This document shows, piece by piece, positions 56,195-64,000 of a stretch of 64,000 bases of DNA. Source of the stretch: Deinandra increscens subsp. villosa (lineage: Eukaryota; Streptophyta; Magnoliopsida; Asterales; Asteraceae); NCBI GenBank assembly GCA_039602395.1, contig JBCNJP010000023.1:91040177-91104176 (forward strand), in the 5' to 3' direction. Numbering within the stretch: the stretch's first letter is position 1; each line of letters begins with the position of its first letter. Made by a program: the position numbers and the translations under genes. The notes under the pieces were generated by a model, which was not told where the DNA came from, made no database searches, and saw only the letters and a list, made by a program, of their open reading frames with translations.

Positions 56195-56707
56195 GTCATA
56201 CACGTTTAGCACTAAAAGGGTAAATACTATAAAAACCCAACACTCTTTTCTGTGTTTTTCCTGCGGAAGTCTCTCAGTAACTTTTTTAGCATAATAAATC
56301 AATATAATTTCTCTTTCGTCACACAAAAATCCCCAACAATGTTTTACATCCCTTCACATATTAAATTTGAATGAAATTATAATTTTCTTAAAACATAATG
56401 TCCCCTCACATCTTAAACAAGCTAATCTCGAGCTCCGGTAAAAGGGCCATGTTAGAAAAAACACACGTAAGCAAAACAACCGGTATACACCTTGTTTTAA
56501 CAAAATCACAATTCATGTATAAAACATTTTTGAAGGACTTTTGTAAGACAAAACAAAAAATATATATATTGGTTTTTATGTTCAAACATTGTTGAGTGAC
56601 TTTGTAGAAGAAAAAAAAAACACAAATTGATTTTTTATGTTTTTTTACCCTAACACTAATAGTCTGACTAAGTTTAGAAGGTATATTATAGTCACTTTGT
56701 TTTAACC
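56195..56707. other. AT-rich spacer
   Basis: No gene seen. Confidence 0.4.
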
Positions 56708-56969
56708 TAAGGTTATGTGTAATGATAAGGCCCTTTCAAGCTTCACTCAAGGGCATGATCCGCCATGTGGACAGTGACGTGGCAAGTGGGTTTAAAAGGA
56801 AAATAGTAGTAATGGTCAAGCCCCTTGCAATAATTACCCTATTATTATTTTTTTTCAATTTAAAAAAAATGAAATCTAATAAAATAAATAAAAAGTTCAT
56901 TAATATTACTAAAAAAACGACATTTAAAAAAAATACGACATTAAAAAAAAGATCACGGCATTAAAAAAA

Positions 56970-57331
56970 GGGTTATTGGCTTCAAATAATCCTAATTATC
57001 ACTTTTTCGCCAATAACACTCCCAACTAACGAGTTTCCCTCTAGCACTCCCAACTATCAACATATTTTCCTCCACCACTCCCTCCGTTAATTTTCTCTAA
57101 CCCCGTTAGTCATCTGCCTACGTGGCCATAATCCACATAGACAGCCACATAATCATTTTATGCCATGTAGGACATCCACGTAGGCAGATGACTAACGGAG
57201 TTAAAGATAATTAACGAAGGGAGTGGTGGAGGAAAATATGTTGATAGTTGGGAGTGCCAGAGGCAAATTCAACTGTTGGGAGTGTTATTGGCCAAAAAGT
57301 GATAATTGGGATTATTTGAAGCCAATAACCC
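56970..57331. mobile_element. MULE-type MITE with long inverted arms and 9-bp duplication
   Basis: The left end GGGTTATTGGCTTCAAATAA and the right end TTATTTGAAGCCAATAACCC form the tips of arms about 150 bp long. A perfect 9-bp duplication TTAAAAAAA (56961-56969 and 57332-57340) flanks it. Long terminal repeats plus a 9-bp duplication indicate a Mutator-like element. It is 362 bp with no ORF, nested inside the Harbinger element. Confidence 0.88.
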
Positions 57332-57344
57332 TTAAAAAAACCAA

Positions 57345-58311
57345 CTAAAACCCATAGTTCGTCTTGATTCGTTCCCTTAACTTGAGCGCCAAAGCTCGTG
57401 CCATTTCGTCATCTTCGGGTAGCGGTTGTCTGAGTGATTCCAAATCCTTTTGCATTTGCCGAAGGCTGGCCGCTTTGTCGTGCTCTTTCCTCAAAATTAC
57501 CAACACCTTGAGACTCTCGGCAACCTCATCGTCTCTTTCTTTGCTCGCCGTTTCGTGCGTTTGGCGACTTGACGATGACACCGCTTGTTTCCCCTTTGCG
57601 CGGTCCTGACCCATCGGCTTTAAGGTCTCGACATAAACAAGGTCCTCTTCTTCGGTGTCGTTTAAGTTGATGTCAAAAGTCCGACCGTCCGACCCTAGAG
57701 ACCCCCAAGCCGCAGAAGACGATGTTTTGGATTTTTTTAGCGCGCCTTGTTCTTTGCGTCAAGTCGGGTTGATTCCTCCACTTGTCACTATCCCGAAGGA
57801 TCAACCAACACTTCATGTATTGAAAAACACCTCTTTCTTGTTGGTATTCGACTAGTGCACTAGATTGAATGACCTCGTCATTCTCACCGCTCTTCCAACC
57901 CGCACGAATACGGTTGTAAACCGCGCTAAAAACCCAACAACGGTTGTTGATTTCCGTCCACTTTCTGGAAATGGAGTCTGGAGTTCGATATTCCTCCTTC
58001 TTGAGCAACTCGTAGAAGTTTTTACGAATATTCGACCAAAACATCGTCTTGTCTTGGTGGTTAGCTAGTATTAAAAAAAATATATAGTTAGTAAATAATC
58101 ACAAAGGTAGGAAAAAATAAAAAACTTATATGTAAATAAACTAAAAAAACGTAAATAAAATAAATAAAAAATCAAAAAAATAAAATAAATACTAACCAAT
58201 GACGGGATCCTCCGATGCCTCGATCTAACATCGACATAGCGTCACCTCCTCCTCCTCGGTCCATGCGTTGATAACTCTCTTCTCCTTCGGTTCGTTGACA
58301 ACCTTCTTCTT
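57345..58311 (-). pseudogene. Harbinger ORF1 (Myb/SANT-like) remnant
   Basis: Reading leftward: SHKKKVVNEPKEKRVINAWT then EEEEVTLCRC, stop, IEASEDPVIG (58311-58200) is the start of a Myb/SANT-like domain. An AT-rich intron follows. Then FWSNIRKNFYELLKKEEYRT, SISRKWTEINNRCWVFSAVY, GENDEVIQSSALVEYQQERG and FQYMKCWLILRDSDKW (58044-57770) complete the conserved block. The C-terminal frame (57614-57345) reads MGQDRAKGKQAVSSSSRQT with a charged helix. Stops and frameshifts are present. It retains exactly the middle part that the 18962-19797 copy lacks. Confidence 0.8.
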
Positions 58312-58784
58312 ATGAGACCGAAAGGTTGCATTTTTTGTGAATAAAATGTAAGAATAATAGAAGAGTAGAGAGGAGGTTATGTGATTTTTTAATGAAGGAG
58401 TTAGATTTATATATGTAGGGGGTTAGTTTATATTGGTTTAAAATGAAAAAATAAAACACAAAAAAAATTAGATGTCCAACGGTCAAAAAATGACCCGTTG
58501 AACGGTCATTTTTTACCAACTTCCCCCCCCCCCCCCACTTTGGCGTGAAAAATCTCACGCTCCTGGCCGATTTAACGAGTTTCGCGCCCCACCGTAGTGG
58601 GTGGGGGCGCTAAAGGCTGTTTCAAGCTCCTTTCGAACCCCATTACACATAGCCTAACTATGGTTGTTTTCTAGTCACACATTGCAAGTGGGTAAACAAA
58701 ATATATATAGCTAAATTAAATTCAACACGTCTAGATCTTAAACAAAATTTTTAGCGTAAAGTTGAGGCGAACTTGTTCCTTGAT

Positions 58785-59819
58785 TTTATTTATTTATTTA
58801 TTTTTTTAAACGGCGGAATTTTATAAAACAGCTTTGGCTAAGAAGCCAGAGCAGAAAAACAATTACATAAATAAGTGAGGGTTTTTAAGCCACTCAGTCC
58901 AAGATAAAAGACATTTCTTGTTTCTATTAACATACCAGAAAAATTAATTGAAAACTATCAAATCAAATAATTCCCCGTTCCTTAACTCCGAAGGATTGAA
59001 CATCGACTTGTTTCTGTAGTTCCAGATGCACCACCAAGCAACAAAAACAACCGCTTCAAGAACCTCTCTCTTTTGCTTGCCTAGCCCCGAATTATCAATC
59101 AAACATAAAATGCACTTGGGATTCGCAGAAACATTGCTTGCAAAATCAAGCCATGTAGCTATCAAATTCCAAATGTCCCGTAGACTCTACATGATCTTCG
59201 CAGATAGGGCACATAATGCTATCCATATCGACCCCTTTAAGACTGAGATTTAAACGAGTCGGTATTCTATCAATTAAAATGCGCCAAGCCAAAGTATTAA
59301 CTTTTTTAGGAAGGTACTTATTCCAACGAGTAGGAAGATCCAAACTCGGAAGAGAGCACGTACCGATCAATAGCCATTCTGGTATTTTTCACTTTGAATT
59401 CCACTTCTCCATCAAAAGACCAAGACCAAGAATCAATAGAATCGCCAAGACTAACGGAACTAATCACGCTCTCAAGCTCGTGAAGTTCCGAGTCTTCACG
59501 CCCTCCCCTAATGAGGCGACGCCACAACCAAGAGAGGCCATTCTGACTAATCCTATCACTCACCATACAATTTCTATCCAAGTCTAAACGGTAGAGACGT
59601 TTGAATCTATCGCATAATCTCGTGTCACCCATCCAATTATCATGCCAAAATCTCGTGGCCTCCCCGTTACCAACAATCCTACTCATACAGGACAAGGGAA
59701 CATAATTTTTCTCATGAAGAATAACAATATTTTTGCAGATTCTATTCCAAGTACCACCTCCTCTAATCACTTTGTCAGTACCCATATTGGAGCCATGGAT
59801 TTTTTTTTTACAGATTCTA
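58785..59819 (-). mobile_element. 5'-truncated LINE with zinc-finger region, short target duplication
   Basis: Minus strand. The tail appears as TTTTATTTATTTATTT at 58785-58807, and the truncation point is near 59819. TTCCTTGAT flanks both sides (58776-58784 and 59820-59828). Near the truncation the sequence ACAGATTCTATTCC repeats one lying at about 59737, perhaps from a 5' template jump. Confidence 0.75.
58930..59790 (-). pseudogene. LINE ORF2 C-terminal remnant (zf-RVT)
   Basis: Frames read GGGTWNRICKNI, GNGEATRFWHDNWMGDTRLC, LSWLWRRLIRGG, then after a frameshift RWNKYLPKKVNTLAWRILID, RIPTRLNLSLKG, CPICEDHVESTGHL and AWWCIWNYRNKSMF. This is the end of a plant LINE ORF2, after the RT palm: the zf-RVT domain and its conserved tail. 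The same layout occurs at 35700-36560. Frameshifts and loss of the RT make it inactive. Confidence 0.85.
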
Positions 59820-59828
59820 TTCCTTGAT

Positions 59829-60287
59829 ATTTTAACACTTGTAATGAATGAACTACACTAGTAGGTATATTATAACTAAATGATTTAAAGACTCAACTCT
59901 CAAAATTAAATGTTTCATGATCAAACTTCAAAATAACAAAACTCAACATTTGACACTTAGGTTGTAGCTTAGTGATAAGAAACAATGTTCTTTTTTATGG
60001 AGATCCAAGTTTAAAACTTGAGAGTGGTATATTTAGTGGATAATTTAGCGGTTAAAAAAAACAACAAAGTCAACATCTTTGTAAATTAATGTCTAATCTC
60101 TAAATACTAAAACATCAATAATTAAACTTCAACATAATAAAACTAAAAAAAAAACTAAAAATAGTTTACCTTCATATCTCATAGAACTAAAAATTTAATG
60201 GCCAGACATTAAAATATCAAAAGTTAACACTTGATTATTGCAAAAATTCAAAATTAATACTCCACTGTTGTTTCATTGTATATAAAA
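59829..60287. other. Intergenic with a SINE-like stretch
   Basis: 59958-60056 contains TTGTAGCTTAGTGATAAG (box A-like) and GATCCAAGTTTAAAACTTG (box B-like) and ends in an A-rich tail, suggesting a tRNA-derived SINE. The match is by eye only. Confidence 0.35.
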
Positions 60288-60449
60288 TATATAATAATAC
60301 AACATATAATGAAATAGAGAGATAGTGAGAGATGCAATAGTAATATTTAACCTTATCTTTTTAGCATAATAAAAGAGCTAATAAAAGATATGATAATGAA
60401 GGTTCTAGTTGTTTAAAGAATATGCTTAAAGGATAATGGATATCAATTC
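60288..60449 (+). repeat. 162-bp direct repeat, copy 1
   Basis: Starts TATATAATAATACAAC and ends GATATCAATTC. Identical to 61916-62077 at every base I compared. Confidence 0.92.
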
Positions 60450-61915
60450 TTTTGAGTGTCAAATGGTCCACATTTTCGCACATTTCATTTATACCAACTG
60501 ATGATAGCTTGTATCTTCTGACTTTAGATTTTTGCCCACATTTCAATGAGCTGGTGAATAAGCTGACTCACGGCAAAGAACTGGCTAACCAGCTTAAAGA
60601 GCATATTCATTAAACCCTATCATCACCTGAGTAAGCCTGCACTTTCTTCTTCAAAAGATACTTTCCTCCTATGAAAAGGCACTCTCTATGGTCAATCCAA
60701 GGACTCATGATGACACAGCAGATTCATATTTATATTTATATTCCACACATCATCATCATCACACCAGCAGCAACAACGAAAAGTACCGACTCACTGACTG
60801 ATTATTAATTGATTTTGCATTTGGAAGATGAATTTTAATTAACTGATTAATTATTTGGAAAGAAAAACAGTGGAAAAATGGAGTGTATTCGTGGAGCATG
60901 GTGGAAGGCCCTCTTAGTGATGGGTATAGTTGGAGTAAATATGGTCAGAAGGATATCTTAGGTGCAAGTCACTTAAAGTAAGGTTACATATCTAATTTGC
61001 TCAAAACTAATTTGGAAGCAAGTTTTCTTAATTTATGGTTAGTTGTTAATTTTTGGAACTAATAAATTACATTTTGCCTGCAGGGCATATTATAGATGCA
61101 CCCATTGAAACTTTCAGGGGTGTTTGGCAAAAAAACAAGCACAAAGAAGAGGACCTAAGAGCTACCAATCAGCAACAATCTACAAAGATAACTGACTTTT
61201 GGCACACAACTATCAGCTTCAATTAAAATATGAAAACATCTTCACTTTTGGCACTTAAACGATAACGGGGAGGATGTGAAGGACAAGCAATCATGGATTC
61301 TGATATGAACACTAAAGCACCAGATAATCTAATGTGTAAATCATGAAGGCAGCTATAATAGATGCCAATTTTTAGTATTATTGGTCTAAAGCAAGTCTCC
61401 ATATCTGCAACATGAGTGTTACTATTACAACTTCCCCGTTTTGATCTAATAATATTTAATTCTCCCTCCTATACAAAGTGATTTGCTAGCTATATATAAA
61501 TGCATTTACAAAAAGATAAACTACTTCCTATGCTTCTTGATAAACTTTCAGTAAACTATTTCATATACCCAACCGCTTGCGCTAATATGTGATTAGTAGT
61601 AACTTGTTTAAGATGGAATTCAAATATGTGATTTGACATTATCATTTTGAAGGGAGATGACACATTAATTGTTTTAATCCTATTGTAGAACATTACAACA
61701 CTACAAACACTTTCTATTATTTCATACCCGACATAAATTTGTCTACCGGACTTTTTTACTTAATTTTGATTGCTTATTTCTTTATTCTTTTAGAGTTTGT
61801 TCTTTTACATGAAGTCCGATTTACATAACAAATTCAACGTATAAAATTTCTTATGTCACTTTTCTCTTTAGTTGATCCCATGTCACCCGGTGTACCACAC
61901 GGGTTACAAACCTAG
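60450..61915 (+). mobile_element. Helitron carrying a WRKY gene fragment
   Basis: The 3' end has the hairpin ACCCGGTGT-ACC-ACACGGGT (61885-61904) followed eight bases later by CTAG (61912-61915) and a T-starting flank. The 5' end is uncertain: it could be TC at 60448-60449 or nearer 60288, if copy 1 of the direct repeat is inside the element. The interior contains a three-piece WRKY pseudogene. No Rep/helicase is present, so it is non-autonomous. Confidence 0.7.
60535..61195 (+). pseudogene. Group III WRKY transcription factor pseudogene
   Basis: Piece 1 (about 60535-60720) reads FNELVNKLTHGKELANQLKE and, after a frame change, LLQKILSSYEKALSMVNPRT, the N-terminal signature of group III WRKYs. 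Piece 2 (about 60860-60977) has EKWSVFVEHG, a frame change, then VEGPLSDGYSWSKYGQKDIL; the invariant WRKYGQK is WSKYGQK. The intron 60978-61083 (GTAAGG...TGCAG) sits at the conserved position. Piece 3 reads AYYRCTH, stop, NFQGCLAKKQAQR; the C-x7-C spacing marks group III. The terminal H-x-C is lost. WRKYs bind W-boxes in defence and senescence genes; this one is inactive. Confidence 0.88.
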
Positions 61916-62077
61916 TATATAATAATACAACATATAATGAAATAGAGAGATAGTGAGAGATGCAATAGTAATATTTAACCTTATCTTTTTAGCATAATAA
62001 AAGAGCTAATAAAAGATATGATAATGAAGGTTCTAGTTGTTTAAAGAATATGCTTAAAGGATAATGGATATCAATTC
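61916..62077 (+). repeat. 162-bp direct repeat, copy 2
   Basis: Begins at the base immediately after the Helitron CTAG. Identical to 60288-60449. Confidence 0.92.
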
Positions 62078-63039
62078 ATTCACTATTAATAATTAAAGCG
62101 AATAAAAATGAAGTCTTTTTTAGAGTGATGAGGACATTGTCGGGTCTAGTTTTCTTTATTTAACCAAAAGGTTTTTCTCGTGTCCAAAGTCACTTAATCT
62201 TATCTTAACTATTATTATTCAATAATATTTTACATAAAAAAAATGTTAGCACACAGTATATAACAGTTTAACAGTAGTTTTAAAAACTAAATTTTAATAA
62301 TTAAGCATTAGAGTTAATGATTTTAAATGGTTTAAAAATACATTAATAAACCAAAAGATTTACTATGTCCGCTCTAAGTCCCCTGTATTTTTCTATACAT
62401 TTTGTGATTTTACAAATCATGAAAGTGATCTTTTATATAATATAATGGTTATGGTTATTAAAGTCTATTTACTTCTTTACTTATTATATACTTTTTTTCT
62501 TATTTGGAAACAGATCGATAATTGACATTTTTTATCCACTAAAGCTAAACCACTAGATCAATCTTTATTACGTGTCTATAATCTTTAATCATTTTAAGAA
62601 TATACACTTTTTTTTATAACATCAAGTCTTTAGCCACCCACCCGATCATATTCTGGTTAACATGTACAAATTTATCTAAAGCTATTATAGTGTTAATTTA
62701 CACACATACATTATACCGTTATATTACAAACCTTTTCGTTGTTTTATAATTATGTATTTATAATAAACCTCTAATTAATAACAAAAACTAAAGAACTTTA
62801 TCAATAAATTAACAACCATTTTCCATCAACATTACCAACATATGCTCTTAAATTTCATCTCACACCATTTGATCTTGAAACCATTGGAAAACAAAATCAA
62901 ACATAAAAAGAAAAGAAAAAAAAAAACATAAACACACACATGAACTTTACAAATTAAAAAACAATTACAAGAAAAAGGAAAATTATTTTAAAGTTATCTA
63001 CAACCCATGAAAACCCATGGATATGAACATCTTCCAAGC
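62078..63039. other. AT-rich region and aquaporin 3' UTR
   Basis: No coding signal. The part next to 63039 is probably the 3' UTR of the minus-strand aquaporin. Confidence 0.45.
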
Positions 63040-64000
63040 TTAAGCATTGCTTCTGAATGATCCAAGTGCCTTGATCGCACCGGCTCGTAGTACAAACTGG
63101 TGGTAGAACGCGGCGGCAAAGGCTCCGATGAACGGTCCCACCCAGAATATCCACTGCGATTTTGGAAATCAATGTTCATAAAAAAACATATCAACATATC
63201 TTACTCGTCGGACAGAAAACTGATTTGGGATTTATAAACCAGTTTATTTATCAGAGAGACTAGTTTTATGAGTTAGTTCTTCTGTTATGTATGTAACAAT
63301 ATAAAAATTATGCGAAATATATATAAAACGGGGAAAAGAAGGAAAAATGCATACTTGGTCATCCCAAGCTTTTTCGTTGTTGTAAATCACGGCGGCACCA
63401 AAACTTCTCGCGGGGTTGATGCCGGTGCCGGTGATCGGAATGGTGGCCAAGTGCACCATGAATACGGCGAACCCTATGGGCAGTGGTGCCAATACCTTCA
63501 TAATTTCAAAAAAATAAAAAATTAATTAGAATATTAGCTTTAAACTTTATTAATAATACAAAATCAAAAGATAAAGTAGACGTATACTTTATTTTATATT
63601 AACTTTATATATAATATATAAACACATATTAATTTTGAAGCATTTCTAACATCATTCACTTTATAAAATTGGTCGCAACTAACAAACAAGACTATCAGTT
63701 TGATACTAGTCTAGTTATAGCTAGTAACAGTGATAATAATTGTCATATTTTAAAACTTGACCCATGGTTATAACTAGAGGTGTTTATGGGTCAAGAATCG
63801 AACCGAGTTAAACCGGACCGAACCACTCCGGTATTGAAACCGAATAAGACGAAAACCAATGACTAATGACCGTGACGGTTTTCCGTCTTTGGTTGGTCCA
63901 TCGTTCTTTCGGGTTTGACCCGGCCTGAACTGAAACCGAATATAATATATAAATTTTTGAAAAAAAACACGGAGAACCCGATTGATTTTATATGTTTTGA
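63040..64000 (-). CDS. PIP2 plasma-membrane aquaporin, last two exons (partial)
   Basis: Exons are 63355-63495 (141 bp) and 63040-63153, joined in phase 0 across a GT-AG intron. The first encodes VLAPLPIGFAVFMVHLATIP then ITGTGINPARSFGAAVIYNN and EKAWDDQ, including the second NPA water-pore motif. The second encodes WIFWVGPFIGAFAAAFYHQF and VLRAGAIKALGSFRSNA before TAA. The KALGSFRS tail with its phosphorylatable serines is the PIP2 type (PIP1 tails differ). PIP2 proteins are tetrameric water channels of the plasma membrane. The upstream intron (from 63496) continues to the window edge without an exon, so at least 505 bp of intron and the first two exons lie outside. The intron holds a hAT-type element end at 63775. 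Confidence 0.95.
63775..64000. mobile_element. Left end of a TAGAGGTG-type hAT-like element in the PIP2 intron
   Basis: Starts TAGAGGTGTTTATGGGTCAA and continues with GAACCGAGTTAAACCGG and CCGAACC-type subterminal motifs. It resembles the TAGGGGTG elements elsewhere in the window. Its right end lies beyond the window. Confidence 0.5.

Larger units (their letters stand above)
56711..58654 (-). mobile_element. Non-autonomous PIF/Harbinger-like element, second copy
   Basis: Terminal repeats are GGTTATGTGTAATG (56711) and CATTACACATAGCC (ending 58654), with TAA duplications at 56708-56710 and 58655-58657. The termini match those of the 18656-20114 element (GGCTATGTGTAATGG), so the two belong to one family. 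It contains an ORF1 remnant on the minus strand and a nested MITE, and no transposase. Confidence 0.87.

Overview
The window reads as nuclear DNA of a flowering plant, almost certainly a eudicot. It is AT-rich and intron-bearing. It holds a CC-type (land-plant-specific) glutaredoxin, a PIP2 aquaporin with canonical GT-AG introns, and plant-type transposable elements: Athila, Copia, LINE, Harbinger, hAT, MULE and Helitron. The repeat style suggests an Asteraceae to me, but nothing in the sequence proves it. There are no operons, CRISPR arrays or rRNA genes. No tRNA gene was recognised.

Host genes are few. I support three real host loci: a GRXC9/ROXY19-like CC-type glutaredoxin (5.3-5.7 kb, +) behind an as-1-like promoter, with a puzzling start-frame problem; a small secreted or type I single-pass membrane protein (20.6-21.0 kb, -); and the last two exons of a PIP2 aquaporin (63.0-64.0 kb, -) that runs off the right edge. 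Host gene debris includes a CDT2/DTL-like pseudogene (50.6-52.7 kb), a captured first exon of an MLO gene (55.85-55.98 kb) inside a transposon, and a captured group III WRKY gene (60.5-61.2 kb) inside a Helitron.

Layout: 1-5 kb is Copia debris, a MITE and a local duplication. 5-8 kb is the glutaredoxin and minisatellites. 8-13 kb holds two hAT-type elements with palindromic subterminal arrays, an AT-rich duplicated array and a BED-finger remnant. 13.7-16.1 kb is a 5'-truncated LINE with a 17-bp target duplication. 18.7-20.1 kb is a non-autonomous Harbinger element with exact TTA duplications. 22.4-22.9 kb is a probable solo LTR. 23.3-36.8 kb is a three-level nest: a fold-back element was hit by a LINE, and the LINE was hit by a very young 8.1-kb Athila-type element. 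That Athila element carries gag and protease but no reverse transcriptase or integrase. 39.9-40.7 kb is a third hAT-type element.

42.3-47.6 kb is the most unusual stretch. It has the C-terminal half of a MULE transposase fused to an OTU-like domain whose catalytic cysteine position is tyrosine. This is followed by a CGTTTA minisatellite, an intron-containing Athila-ORF1-like gene, a proline heptad-repeat ORF and a PB1-like ORF; the last two are divergently arranged over a repeat-rich shared promoter region.

47.6-62 kb is AT-rich, with two Helitron 3' ends, the CDT2 and MLO fragments, a second Harbinger element with a nested MULE-type MITE, and a third LINE. The elements act largely as gene-fragment carriers. 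Capture of WRKY and MLO pieces with intron borders intact points to DNA-level copying, not retroposition.
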